Part shown: positions 25,977 through 33,865 of the stretch, in pieces
Position numbering within the stretch: position 1 is the stretch's first letter
Layout of the letters: every line of letters begins with the position of its first letter
Assembly: GCA_910575275.1 (NCBI GenBank)
Contig: CAJTEE010000004.1
Span: forward strand, 167,703 to 231,702
DNA length: 64,000 nucleotides
Reading direction: 5' to 3'
From: Lachnospiraceae bacterium
GTDB taxonomy: Bacteria > Bacillota > Clostridia > Lachnospirales > Lachnospiraceae
Program-made: the position numbers and the translations under genes
Notes under the pieces: model-generated
What the model was told of the DNA's origin: nothing
Database searches by the model: none
What the model saw: only the letters and a program-made list of their open reading frames with translations

Positions 25977-26771
25977 TCAGTCCTTCCATTTCCGGATTTC
26001 CTTAAGACCTGCGACGATAGAGTCCACGAAGCTTTCGTAGATCTGCTCGCCCTTTTCTGCCGTCGCACCGGCCGGATCCCCGCCGATACCGATGGGCTTT
26101 CCGTCTTCCGTCTCCCACTCCTCGGACACCCAGCCGATCGTGATCGGGCCATAGACCGTAAATGTTTTGTTTCCCATGAATTTTCTCGGGATCCCCGCCT
26201 CGCCGGTCTCAAGCTTCACAAGCTCCGGCCTTTCTGCGAGTACCATGGACGTCTCCATCTCGCCGCCATGAAAATCCCAGACGTTTCCCGGTGTCACCGT
26301 GTCTTTGACAGCCTGATTTCCGAAAAACGCGCCGCAGTTGATGTGAAACACCGCAAGCCCGCATTCGCTGCGTAGCTCTCTGCTCAGGATCTGGATAACA
26401 GGCGAATTCCCGCCATGACAGTTGAGTATGGCAATCTTTTGAAAGCCATGGTGATGGAGGCTTTTGCAGATGTCGTAAAGCAGATGATAGAGCGTATCCG
26501 GCTTCAGGGTAACGGAACCGCAGAAGTTGACGTGCTCCGTGCTTAAACCCACGGGAAGCGGCGGGAAGATCAGCATAGGATAATCCGGGCTCTCCCGATC
26601 CAGGGCTTCCTTGATCCTCCTTGCCGTCGCCTCCGAGATGATCTCATCCGTGCCGAGCGGGCATTGATTTCCATGCTGTTCGAGTGCACCAACCGGAATC
26701 ATGACAATCGTCTCTGCTTTGTCCACCTGCTCCATCTCAAGCCTTGTCAGTTCTCTGTAATAGCGTACCAT
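25977..26771 (-). CDS. Creatininase-family amidohydrolase
   Basis: A 264-residue protein with all family metal motifs: VGALEQHGNQCPLGTDEI (Glu, His, Asp), LNCHGGN (His) and DFHGGEMETS (His, Glu). The family includes creatinine hydrolase, mycofactocin peptidase and the archaeal flavin/F420 pathway deformylase ArfB. The gene starts 11 bp after ribU with only a weak ribosome site, so it is probably translationally coupled and under the same FMN riboswitch. That setting suggests a flavin-related amide substrate, which is inference; simple cotranscription without a flavin role is the alternative. Confidence 0.92.
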   Translation of the reverse strand: MVRYYRELTRLEMEQVDKAETIVMIPVGALEQHGNQCPLGTDEIISEATARRIKEALDRESPDYPMLIFPPLPVGLSTEHVNFCGSVTLKPDTLYHLLYDICKSLHHHGFQKIAILNCHGGNSPVIQILSRELRSECGLAVFHINCGAFFGNQAVKDTVTPGNVWDFHGGEMETSMVLAERPELVKLETGEAGIPRKFMGNKTFTVYGPITIGWVSEEWETEDGKPIGIGGDPAGATAEKGEQIYESFVDSIVAGLKEIRKWKD

Positions 26772-26782
26772 AGCCTGCTGCC

Positions 26783-27424
26783 TCAGCCTTTCTCCGTCGA
26801 GGTCCTAGCTGCCCTCTCCGGTGCTCCCGCGTGCAGGATCACGCTGACCCGTTTGTAGACCAGGGCGGTAACCGCGGCGTTCATGCCGAGCTTTAAAAGG
26901 TTAAACGGAAGAATCGCAAAGATCGCAAAGGTATACAGGTTCGTAATCGCCGGGTTGACTGCCGTTCCCATCGCGATGATATTTTCGATTCCGTTGAACA
27001 TAAGCTTCGCATAGAGCGGGATCGTCATAAAGCAGTTGATCACCAGGGCCGTCAGGACACCGATCACGATCGAAAGCCCCAGGCCATACATAGCCGTCTT
27101 CCTCGTCCGTTTCCGCTGGTAAAGAATCGACGCCGGAAGCACAAACAGGCTGCCGCCGATAAAGTTTGCCAGGTCGCCGACGTACATCGTTGTCGTTCCC
27201 TTGATCAAAAGCTTCAGAATGTTTTTCACGAGCTCCATAAGAACGGCCGGGATCGGCCCCAGCGCAAACGCGCCGACCATGATCGGTGTCTCCGCAAAAT
27301 CCAGCTTGTAAAAAGGCGGTGCAAACGGCACGGAGATCTGGAAGGTCTCCAGGACGGCGGCCAGCGCGCCGAACATACCGATCAGAACAACATTTTTCAC
27401 ACTCAGTACTTTGTTGGGTTTCAT
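26783..27424 (-). CDS. ribU: Riboflavin ECF transporter S component RibU
   Basis: A 213-residue membrane protein with about six helices. It follows RibU features: VLIGMFGALAAVLETFQISVPFAPPFYKLDFAETPIMVGAFALGP in pieces, then AVLMELVKNILKLLIKGT. It would capture riboflavin for an energy-coupling-factor (EcfAA'T) module, not encoded here. The start is ATG 27422-27424 with GGAGGA 8 nt upstream; the frame's first ATG at 27556 lies inside the FMN riboswitch and is rejected. The riboswitch and terminator directly upstream confirm the flavin assignment. Confidence 0.95.
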   Translation of the reverse strand: MKPNKVLSVKNVVLIGMFGALAAVLETFQISVPFAPPFYKLDFAETPIMVGAFALGPIPAVLMELVKNILKLLIKGTTTMYVGDLANFIGGSLFVLPASILYQRKRTRKTAMYGLGLSIVIGVLTALVINCFMTIPLYAKLMFNGIENIIAMGTAVNPAITNLYTFAIFAILPFNLLKLGMNAAVTALVYKRVSVILHAGAPERAARTSTEKG

Positions 27425-27485
27425 AGCTTGTTTCCTCCTTGTATGATCGTCCTTCATCCTGTACGGATATACAGAGGAATTGTAA

Positions 27486-27524
27486 AACAAAAAAGCCCCG
27501 GACCCATGCAAACAGTCCGGGGCT
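27486..27524 (-). terminator. Expression-platform terminator of the FMN riboswitch
   Basis: A 10-bp perfect stem, AGCCCCGGAC (27494-27503) with GTCCGGGGCT (27515-27524), followed on the minus strand by TTTTTTTGTTTT. It lies between the FMN aptamer and ribU, so FMN binding is expected to stop transcription early. Confidence 0.92.
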
Positions 27525-27545
27525 ATACGCTCCTGTCTCACAATT

Positions 27546-27655
27546 TCTTCTCTCATCCAGACTATACTGTCGGTTTTGGAATTTCACCAAATCAGCCGCT
27601 TTCGCGGGTCGCGGACTTTCACCGCCGGTAGGGAATTTCACCCTGCCCCGAAGAA
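27546..27655 (-). ncRNA. FMN riboswitch (RFN element)
   Basis: The minus strand shows the conserved RFN aptamer: a start with CTTCGGGGCAGGGTGAAAT, then CCCTACCGGCGGT, AAAGTCCGCGAC, a variable arm, TGATTTGGTGAAATTCC and closing GTATAGTCTGGATGAGAG. All six helices' conserved segments are recognisable. It controls ribU and, by position, the creatininase gene. Confidence 0.98.
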
Positions 27656-27677
27656 CGCTATTTATTTTTACTTAATC

Positions 27678-27706
27678 AATATAGCACATTTGTGCAGGGA
27701 TTTCAA
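27678..27706 (-). promoter_or_regulatory. Promoter of the FMN riboswitch operon
   Basis: On the minus strand TTGAAA (27701-27706), 17 bp, TATATT (27678-27683). The start would fall near 27671, about 16 nt before the RFN aptamer. Confidence 0.78.
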
Positions 27707-27719
27707 TAGGTTTTTCAAC

Positions 27720-28658
27720 TTAGTTTTTCTTGAGCTGGAATCGGTTTCCCTTTTCGTCTGTCTTATCATAGGACAGGCTGATTCCGATCACCCCCGCGAC
27801 GATGATGGCCGTACCGAATACCTGTACGGGCAAAAACGTCTCATGGAGGAGGAACACACCGGACAGGATCGACACCACCGTATTGATCGTGCAGGTTGAG
27901 GCATAGACGGCAAACGGCAGGTTGGCAGAGGCGTAGGTCATCAAAAGGAACGCACAGACGCAGGAGGCGATCCCCATGTAAAGCACCGCGATTCCGAAGC
28001 GCGCACAAAAAAGGCCCTCAAAATAGCTTCCAAGAGTCCCGGCCGCGGCACTCTTTCCCACAGAAAGCAGGTTAAACAAAAGCGCCCCCATCCCTGTCGT
28101 CACATAGATGATCTCAAACGAGCCGTACACCGCTGAGGCACGGCGCACCAGGACGCGGTTGACCGCCAGCACGAGGTTTGTTCCGATGATGAGAAGCAGA
28201 CCAATTGTCGTCATGCCTGTGCTTTTGGCTCCCGCAAGATTGGCCACAAATACTCCGGCCACACAGACCCATACGAACAGAAGCTGTCTTTTGGAGGGGT
28301 ATTCCCGGTTGATCAGCGCCGAAAAAATCATCATGACAATCGGCTGCATGCTGCCGTACATCGAAATCTGGGACGTCGGCGCATAGGAGGTCGAGGTTGT
28401 CTCTAAAATCTGGCTGATGCAGGGATTAAAAAGCCCGCACAATAGGATCAGGCCGGGCACGCTTCTTTTATAATCCACCTTTTTCATCCCCAAAAGCACA
28501 ATCACCGTCATGACAAGGAAGCCCAGTCCAAAACGGAAGGACAGGAATTTTACCGTGTCCTGATCGACAACGGCCATCCCCATTTTGATAAAGAAAAAGG
28601 CTAACCCGAAGATTACCTGTGCTGCCACGTTTGCGAGCAGCGGCTTATAATTTTTCAT
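27720..28658 (-). CDS. EamA/DMT-family transporter
   Basis: A 312-residue protein with ten predicted membrane helices arranged as two EamA repeats (for example FGLAFFFIKMGMAV near the start and LPFAVYASTCTINTVVSILSGVFLLHE in pieces in the second half). DMT transporters export or import metabolites such as amino acids or nucleosides; the substrate cannot be read here. It starts 19 bp after the amidase gene ends, so the two may be transcribed together from the amidase side. Basic C-terminus. Confidence 0.92.
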   Translation of the reverse strand: MKNYKPLLANVAAQVIFGLAFFFIKMGMAVVDQDTVKFLSFRFGLGFLVMTVIVLLGMKKVDYKRSVPGLILLCGLFNPCISQILETTSTSYAPTSQISMYGSMQPIVMMIFSALINREYPSKRQLLFVWVCVAGVFVANLAGAKSTGMTTIGLLLIIGTNLVLAVNRVLVRRASAVYGSFEIIYVTTGMGALLFNLLSVGKSAAAGTLGSYFEGLFCARFGIAVLYMGIASCVCAFLLMTYASANLPFAVYASTCTINTVVSILSGVFLLHETFLPVQVFGTAIIVAGVIGISLSYDKTDEKGNRFQLKKN

Positions 28659-28677
28659 TTGCTTCTCCTTTTGCCTG

Positions 28678-29373
28678 TCATCGTTTGTTTAAATATTCGA
28701 TAATACCCATATGGATCGTCCACGCCAGACGATCCTGGTATTCTCCTTGCTGCAAAAGCGCCGCTTCCCTGCGGTTGCTTAAAAAACCGCATTCCACGAT
28801 CACGATCGGGCACTTCACATGCAAAAGCAGATAATAATTCCCGTTTGCCTTTGCCAGCCTCCGGTTGTTCTCTCCGAGCACATAGTCAAAGCGCTTCTGC
28901 AGAATTTCCGCCAGCGCCTTTCCTTTCGCGGAATCCTTATAATAAAATACCTGCCCGCCGGAGACATACTCCTCATGATAGCTGTTTTGATGGATGCTGA
29001 CCACCAACTCCGGCCCGACCTCCTCGATCAGCTCGCAGCGGCGTTTCATATCGGCCATTTTCTTGCGCGAGTCCTTCTCTGAATACAGTCCCTTGTCCTC
29101 CTCCCGGGTCATGACAACCTTTATATCGGACTGTTCCAGATACGTCTTTACCCGCATCGCGATCTCAAGATTGACATCCTTTTCCAGGCTGCCGTCAACG
29201 CCGACCTTCCCGGGATCGTTTCCGCCGTGTCCCACGTCAAGGACGACCACCGGCTGCTCCTCCAAATCACCTGCCTGCACCGGCAGCGCCTCCACGCCCC
29301 CGCGGCAGGCCGCCGCAAAGACGAGGACCAGAAGGAGCAGGCCCATGAGCGGCTCCAGCAACATCTTTTTCAA
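28678..29373 (-). CDS. N-acetylmuramoyl-L-alanine amidase (amidase_3)
   Basis: A 231-residue secreted zinc amidase cutting the bond between muramic acid and the peptide stem. An N-terminal hydrophobic segment ends in VFAAAC, which may be a lipoprotein signal. The catalytic domain shows VVLDVGHGGNDPGK (His), the Glu in GSLEKDVNLEIA, VSIHQNSYHEE (His) and VIVECGFLSN (Glu). Start is taken as TTG 29371-29373, with GAGGTG 6 nt upstream; the frame's ATG at 29424 overlaps the terminator of the preceding gene. Similar to CwlD/CwlC-type enzymes. Confidence 0.9.
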   Translation of the reverse strand: MKKMLLEPLMGLLLLVLVFAAACRGGVEALPVQAGDLEEQPVVVLDVGHGGNDPGKVGVDGSLEKDVNLEIAMRVKTYLEQSDIKVVMTREEDKGLYSEKDSRKKMADMKRRCELIEEVGPELVVSIHQNSYHEEYVSGGQVFYYKDSAKGKALAEILQKRFDYVLGENNRRLAKANGNYYLLLHVKCPIVIVECGFLSNRREAALLQQGEYQDRLAWTIHMGIIEYLNKR

Positions 29374-29422
29374 TTCTTTCACCTCGGGCCATATTTGTAA
29401 AAATATATCCCGGGGCAGCCGC

Positions 29423-29460
29423 AAAAAGAACCCCGCCGCAGGATTTCTTTCCCGGCAGGG
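29423..29460 (-). terminator. Terminator after the GH18-like gene
   Basis: A stem with one mismatch (CCCGCCG near 29432-29438 with CGGCAGGG 29453-29460) is followed on the minus strand by TTCTTTTTG. It separates the GH18-like gene from the amidase gene. Confidence 0.7.
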
Positions 29461-29469
29461 CCCTTATAT

Positions 29470-31116
29470 TCAGTCCCAGCTCACCGCACTCCAGGCGGCT
29501 TTATCTTCAAGGCCAAGCTTCCAGCAGGCCACTCCCGCCAGGTCATGCTCCTTCACCAAATCCATCTTAAGGCGCAAGGATTCTTCCTCCTCCAGCCACA
29601 GGTATGCAAGGCCCTCCTCTGTCTCGCACTCCCCGTAGTACTGTCCCAGCTCCTCCTGCCAATAAAGCGGCGTCTCATTCTCCTCGACCCAGCGCTTCGC
29701 CTCGGCAATCCCCAGCGCTTTGGATTTGATTCCTTCCGTCCCTTCGGTCCACAACCTCGTATAGAAGGGTACGCCGTTGATCAGCCGGTCGGCCGGAACG
29801 GACCGAAGCGTCTGCTCAATTCCGTCCTGCACGTAAGGAAGCGAGGCCACCGAACCCGGCTCTCCGCCCGCATAGTGCTCGTCATAGCCCATGATGATCA
29901 CATAGTCGGCGACAACGGCCTGCTCGGCACGATCGTAAAATTCATTATAGAGAGCCGGTACCGTGTTGTCCACGGAAAGCACGATCCCCTTTTCCCGACA
30001 GGGGATTGACAGCTCTCTTAAAAACTGCACATAGTGGACCCCCGCTTCAGGCTTTATGCTCTCAAAATCCATGTTCAGGCCGTCAAGGCCATACTCCTCA
30101 GCCTCCGCGATCAGGCTGTTAATCAGACGCCGCCTCGTAGTTGTAGAGGCAAGAAGCGTTTCCGTCTGTACATCCTTGCTGAAATTGTCCAAAAGGGCCC
30201 AAACCTCGATCCCCAGGCTGTGTGCCTTCTCCACATATTCCCTGCTGGCCAGGGATGTGTAGTTTCCTTCATTATCCGTCAGAGAAAACCAGGTTGGAGA
30301 AATCACGTTGATCCCCTTAGTCCCCTCGAGCACGCTCTCCAAAGCCCCGTTTGCGCTCTGTGAGGTCACCTGATGCCAGGCCAGCACCAGCTTCTGATCA
30401 CGCCCGGTCCAGCCATAGACCGGCTCTGCCGTCGTCCCGTGTGTGAGTTCCTCCCCGGCCTCACCGATTATTTTATTTTGGATATAGCCGATATGGCCGT
30501 CTGCCGTCAGGACCTTTGACCATTTGTCCATTTCCTCAAGGATCGTGACACCAAAAGCTTGGTGGGCTTCGGTGATGATCGGACTCTTGATTCCGCCCTT
30601 TTCGCGGACCTTCCCGTCTTTTTTTAGCTGTGCGGTCTTTCTAAGCCCCCAGTCCGTAATATAGACGCGCTTTACCTCCTCTGCATCAAAAGCCGACGCC
30701 TGTACGTTTGTATAATTTGCAATCAGGCCGAGTGTCAGATAGACCTCATCCCCCTTCATAAGCAGAAGCGGTGCCCCGCTCGCCCCCTTTGTACCGGGGT
30801 CGGCGTAGACGATCTGATCCGGAAGCGCATACACCAGGAGCTCCTCTGTCTGATCCCAGTAAAACCGTTTATTCAGCCGTTCGTTTACCCACGAGAGCGG
30901 GAGATAACACTGCCCGTTTTCATAGAGCCCTTTGGCGGACTGAAGCTCATAATTATAGAGGAGGGCGATTTCATTGCCCTGCACCTGATACAATTGTGAA
31001 AGATCCGACAGCTCCTTCGACGGTGTATATTTCTGAATCAGCTTAAAGCCGAGAACGCCCAGTAGAATTAAAAGGATAAGGCTCAAAGCCACAAGGACAG
31101 GAACCATTTTTTTCAT
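29470..31116 (-). CDS. Membrane-anchored GH18-family cell-wall protein
   Basis: A 548-residue protein. Residues 7-27 form a signal anchor. Next come a copper-amine-oxidase-N-like domain (about 50-150, CYLPLSWVNERLNKRFYW), an SH3-like segment (about 195-225, DKWSKVLTADGHIGYIQN), and a GH18 barrel from about 250 with the catalytic DxxDxE pattern in GLDGLNMDFESI. The end has YLWLEEEESLRLKMDLVKEHDLAGVACWKLG in pieces, usual for YaaH/SleL-type proteins. It probably cuts or binds peptidoglycan at the cell surface; Bacillus relatives act in spore cortex lysis. Ribosome site GGAAAG. Confidence 0.9.
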   Translation of the reverse strand: MKKMVPVLVALSLILLILLGVLGFKLIQKYTPSKELSDLSQLYQVQGNEIALLYNYELQSAKGLYENGQCYLPLSWVNERLNKRFYWDQTEELLVYALPDQIVYADPGTKGASGAPLLLMKGDEVYLTLGLIANYTNVQASAFDAEEVKRVYITDWGLRKTAQLKKDGKVREKGGIKSPIITEAHQAFGVTILEEMDKWSKVLTADGHIGYIQNKIIGEAGEELTHGTTAEPVYGWTGRDQKLVLAWHQVTSQSANGALESVLEGTKGINVISPTWFSLTDNEGNYTSLASREYVEKAHSLGIEVWALLDNFSKDVQTETLLASTTTRRRLINSLIAEAEEYGLDGLNMDFESIKPEAGVHYVQFLRELSIPCREKGIVLSVDNTVPALYNEFYDRAEQAVVADYVIIMGYDEHYAGGEPGSVASLPYVQDGIEQTLRSVPADRLINGVPFYTRLWTEGTEGIKSKALGIAEAKRWVEENETPLYWQEELGQYYGECETEEGLAYLWLEEEESLRLKMDLVKEHDLAGVACWKLGLEDKAAWSAVSWD

Positions 31117-31175
31117 TGCTTTCCAACTCTTTTCTGTAGTAAATCAGATTGATCATCGTAATTAGTATAGCACAT
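31113..31175 (-). other. Possible 20-codon upstream frame overlapping the GH18-like gene
   Basis: An ATG at 31175 follows GGAGG closely and opens a 20-codon frame (MCYTNYDDQSDLLQKRVGKQ) whose TGA overlaps the GH18 ATG by 4 bp. However, an extended -10 box (TGCTATACT, core 31164-31169) lies inside the same frame, so if that promoter is used, the frame would not be translated. Reported as undecided. Confidence 0.25.
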
Positions 31176-31285
31176 CTGTCCTCCTTTATTTGTAAATTTT
31201 TTGTAACATTTCCCTCCCTGACCGCGTTACAGGCTGCCCTGGCAGAACAGTATCCTCCGACACACAGTCCCCTCCCTCTTACCGT

Positions 31286-31555
31286 TCACGATTGTTTGTT
31301 TCTCTTTTCGCACAGATAGACCTTGTCAAAACGGATCTCCTTCAGCTCACCGGCTTCATTCTGCACATAATCGCCCATATAGAACAGGCCATCCTCTCTG
31401 GCCTCAAAGAGCCGTTCCCAGTCCGAAGAACCCGAAGGCTCGCCGTCAACGAATACCCGGACCCCCTTCTGTGCATACTGGCTCAGGCCGTTCATGCATT
31501 GACGCATCTCCTCGAGCCTTTTTTCTGTCATTTTATTTTGCCTCGTTTCACACAT
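31286..31555 (-). CDS. Small conserved-looking protein in the kinase operon
   Basis: An 89-residue soluble protein, start ATG 31553-31555 behind GAGGGAGGACA; the longer frame to 31918 reads antisense to nothing useful and overlaps the P-loop gene, so it is rejected. It has a helical head (TEKRLEEMRQCMNGLSQYAQKGV) followed by a beta-rich end (VRVFVDGEPSGSSDWERLF and FYMGDYVQNEAGELKEI). I recognise no named domain. Its place 92 bp after the P-loop gene on the same strand makes it the third gene of the kinase operon. Confidence 0.7.
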   Translation of the reverse strand: MCETRQNKMTEKRLEEMRQCMNGLSQYAQKGVRVFVDGEPSGSSDWERLFEAREDGLFYMGDYVQNEAGELKEIRFDKVYLCEKRNKQS

Positions 31556-31574
31556 TGTCCTCCCTCGTTTCATA

Positions 31575-31645
31575 CCGGCAGAGCCGCCAAGGAGGCGCAG
31601 CCTGTGACATATCAGACAGCTCTGCCGGCCTTTTTTGAAAAGGCC
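31575..31645 (-). other. Paired hairpins between the P-loop gene and the small gene
   Basis: A 10-bp stem pairs CCGGCAGAGC (31575-31584) with GCTCTGCCGG (31619-31628). A second hairpin, GGCCTTTT (31627-31634) with AAAAGGCC (31638-31645), shares two bases with it, so the two exclude each other at the base. This could adjust expression of the last gene in the operon, either by partial termination or by RNA processing. Confidence 0.45.
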
Positions 31646-31647
31646 TC

Positions 31648-32256
31648 TTACGGATCTTTTATCAGCCTTCCAAAGAATCTTCCGCATTCCTCCGTGACAG
31701 CAAAGGCATCCGCTGAAAACGGAATCCGTTCTGTAAAAATCCGGTATCTCCTCCTGAATTCCTTTCTGGTCTCCTCGCTTCCAAACACGGCAAGGGTCTG
31801 CCAGCTCTTTCTCTCCACCGGTCTTTTTTTCAGTTCGAAATCCCGGAACCGCTCCTGCTGCCATTCGCTGAACGATCCGATTAAAAACTGTCTGTCGCAG
31901 CGAAGGAATTCGGTCCAACCGCCTTCTTCAACGTCCCCGAAGTCGATCAGAAGCTCCTCATAGTTTTTTTCAAGTGCCGCAGCCAGATCGGCGGGCCCTG
32001 CGTCCTTCACGTAATCCGCTTCCAGAATCCGGCAGAATTTTTCCCCACATATCGATCCGGTGCAGCTCTTTTCGATCCGTGCAAACGCACCAGAACGGTT
32101 AAACTCCAAGAGTGCGGCGCGTTTTCTCTGATAGCCGGCCAGATAGTTTGCCAGCATAACAGAAAAATGTGTACATCCGACGCTTCGGCCGATTCCTGCG
32201 ATTCCGGTCAAACGGATCTTTTCTTCCAGAGCCGCCGTCCGGGGTTTTCTTTCCAT
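31648..32256 (-). CDS. Degenerate P-loop (MinD/ParA-like) protein
   Basis: A 202-residue protein. Residues 18-40 read TGIAGIGRSVGCTHFSVMLANYL in pieces, a pattern where the classic deviant Walker A lysines are replaced (GxxxxSVGCTH), followed by the MinD-like next strand KRAALLEFNRSG. A second strand with LLIDFGDVEEGG would be the Walker B equivalent. ATP binding is therefore uncertain. It overlaps the kinase gene by 49 bp, and resembles the second half of that kinase (GxxPGLGTTHAALGMSNFL), suggesting the two arose from a common partner domain. Function unknown. Confidence 0.7.
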   Translation of the reverse strand: MERKPRTAALEEKIRLTGIAGIGRSVGCTHFSVMLANYLAGYQRKRAALLEFNRSGAFARIEKSCTGSICGEKFCRILEADYVKDAGPADLAAALEKNYEELLIDFGDVEEGGWTEFLRCDRQFLIGSFSEWQQERFRDFELKKRPVERKSWQTLAVFGSEETRKEFRRRYRIFTERIPFSADAFAVTEECGRFFGRLIKDP

Positions 32257-33599
32257 GTCCTCTCACCTCCCATCCCTGTCTGAATCAGTTTTTCGAAGCA
32301 GGCATCTGCCAGCCTGTCTTTTTTCAGCGGATTGGGGAAAAACGGCAACCGAAGACACGAAAGACCCTTTAGATCCTCCGGCAGCTTCAATAAAAAATTC
32401 TCCGGCGTGTGATTAAACAAAAGAATTACCCTGCCGCGCGTTTTAAAGAAACGCGCCGCCTTCAGGCTGTTTTCTGTTTCCCACCACTTTCCGCCGCACA
32501 GGAGGACATAATAGTCCGCTTTTGGCAGTATATTTCCCTGCTGCCAGAAGGCGCCTGTGTCTTTCACAATCGTTGGAAAATAACGATATGGCATTTGAAC
32601 CGATCTGCCATAGTATGGACGGAGCCAAAGAGCCCCGATTTGAAATACGCCGGTGCTGTCCGCATGAAGTCCCATGCTTCTTGCAAGGGCCCGGACCGCA
32701 TCCGCATCGTATTCTTCCTGATATAAAGCTGGACACCCGTTTCGGGCTAAGAAATTTGACATGCCGAGTGCCGCGTGGGTGGTTCCGAGTCCCGGCCGCG
32801 CTCCGGCAAATACAATAATCTGAGACCTGATCGCCTGTTCTTTTGATAGATGGTTCTGCAGTTCCAAAAGAGCTGTTTCAAGCTCCGCCGCTGTCTGATA
32901 GCGTTCTTCCTTTTTTTCTGCCATACAGCCAAAAAAAATCCGCTCCAGCGCCGGCATCCCCTTTGGGGACCCGATACCCGGCTCCCTGCCCGGGGGCCTG
33001 CCCCTGTACATAAAGTAAAGGAGAGCGCCGATGGCATATACGTCGGTCCGACAGTCTAACGGCTCCCCGCGATACTGCTCCGGCGCCGCGAATCCTGCTG
33101 TCCCGTATCGCTCCCCGAATGTCACCGCATCAGCCGCATACTGCGCATGGTCAAAGTCCGTCAGCCGTACCTGTTCTTTACACACCAAAAGATTTTTCGG
33201 CTGCAGATCCAGATACAGGATCGGATTTTCGACTGAATTCATAAATTGGATAATACGGCATACTTGAATTCCGATATGAACCGCCGTGTCTGCTGACAAG
33301 CTGCCCAGGCGTCCTACCAGGGCATATAAAGATTCGCCTTCCAGATATTCTTCGATCAGATAGCTGTTTTCTTCATCTTCTTCGACGTCGTATACAAGCG
33401 GTATTCCCGGATGCTTAAGCGTTTTCAGGAATAAAGCTTCCCTTCGGAAGGTCGCATAATCTGCCATCGACTTTGAAACGATCTTCACCGCCCGGTATTC
33501 CTCCAGCTCCGTGTGATACGCCAGATATACGACACCCGAACGGCCCCTTCCGAGCTGCCTGCATAGACGGTATTTACCAAACAGAACGTGTTCCTCGAT
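32208..33599 (-). CDS. Ser/Thr protein kinase fused to a MinD-like ATPase domain; probable AUC start
   Basis: A 463-residue protein if it begins at ATC 33597-33599. The kinase domain (about 6-255) has a glycine loop LGRGRSGVVYLA, Lys in YRAVKIVSK, catalytic YLDLQPKNLLV (Asp near 131; the His of HRD is Tyr) and DFD in place of DFG (near 147), then APEQYRGEPLDCRTDVYAIG. From about 260 an ATPase-like domain starts with AGARPGLGTTHAALG. There is no ATG, GTG or TTG in frame between the upstream stop and the glycine loop, but AAGGAGG sits exactly 7 nt before ATC. The next GTG (33488) would delete the ATP site. Soluble, no membrane helix. Confidence 0.85.
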   Translation of the reverse strand: MEEHVLFGKYRLCRQLGRGRSGVVYLAYHTELEEYRAVKIVSKSMADYATFRREALFLKTLKHPGIPLVYDVEEDEENSYLIEEYLEGESLYALVGRLGSLSADTAVHIGIQVCRIIQFMNSVENPILYLDLQPKNLLVCKEQVRLTDFDHAQYAADAVTFGERYGTAGFAAPEQYRGEPLDCRTDVYAIGALLYFMYRGRPPGREPGIGSPKGMPALERIFFGCMAEKKEERYQTAAELETALLELQNHLSKEQAIRSQIIVFAGARPGLGTTHAALGMSNFLARNGCPALYQEEYDADAVRALARSMGLHADSTGVFQIGALWLRPYYGRSVQMPYRYFPTIVKDTGAFWQQGNILPKADYYVLLCGGKWWETENSLKAARFFKTRGRVILLFNHTPENFLLKLPEDLKGLSCLRLPFFPNPLKKDRLADACFEKLIQTGMGGERTWKENPGRRLWKKRSV

Positions 33600-33606
33600 C
33601 TTAGCA

Positions 33607-33613
33607 CCTCCTT
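33607..33613 (-). promoter_or_regulatory. Shine-Dalgarno site that decides the AUC start of the kinase
   Basis: On the minus strand AAGGAGG (33607-33613) lies 7 nt upstream of ATC 33597-33599. This is the only perfect site in the region and places initiation at the AUC codon. Confidence 0.65.
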
Positions 33614-33771
33614 TTTGGCAATCAAACCTCTGTTTTTTATTTTAATACAAAAATCGACGTATTACAACAGCTTTCTGGAATTTTTTGGAAATTTCATGTG
33701 TGGAAATCTGCACATAGAATTCTATCAGGTGAAAAAACATCATAAAATTTTAATAAATTTCACACATAGCA

Positions 33772-33801
33772 TTGCAAAACCGGAATAGGATATAGTATAT
33801 T
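33772..33801 (+). promoter_or_regulatory. Promoter of mecA
   Basis: TTGCAA (33772-33777), 18 bp, TATATT (33796-33801), leaving about 57 nt of leader to mecA. The 233-bp region between the divergent kinase and mecA genes is otherwise AT-rich with nothing else recognised. Confidence 0.6.
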
Positions 33802-33865
33802 ATAAGCGTAAGATTGCGTCTTTTTTGCATACATGAATGGAATACACACGACAGGAAGGAATCCG

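Noticed and set aside
31556-31918. A 210-residue version of the small protein in the kinase operon
   Set aside because: The extra part lies within the P-loop gene in another frame, is Cys/Arg-rich and has no ribosome site.
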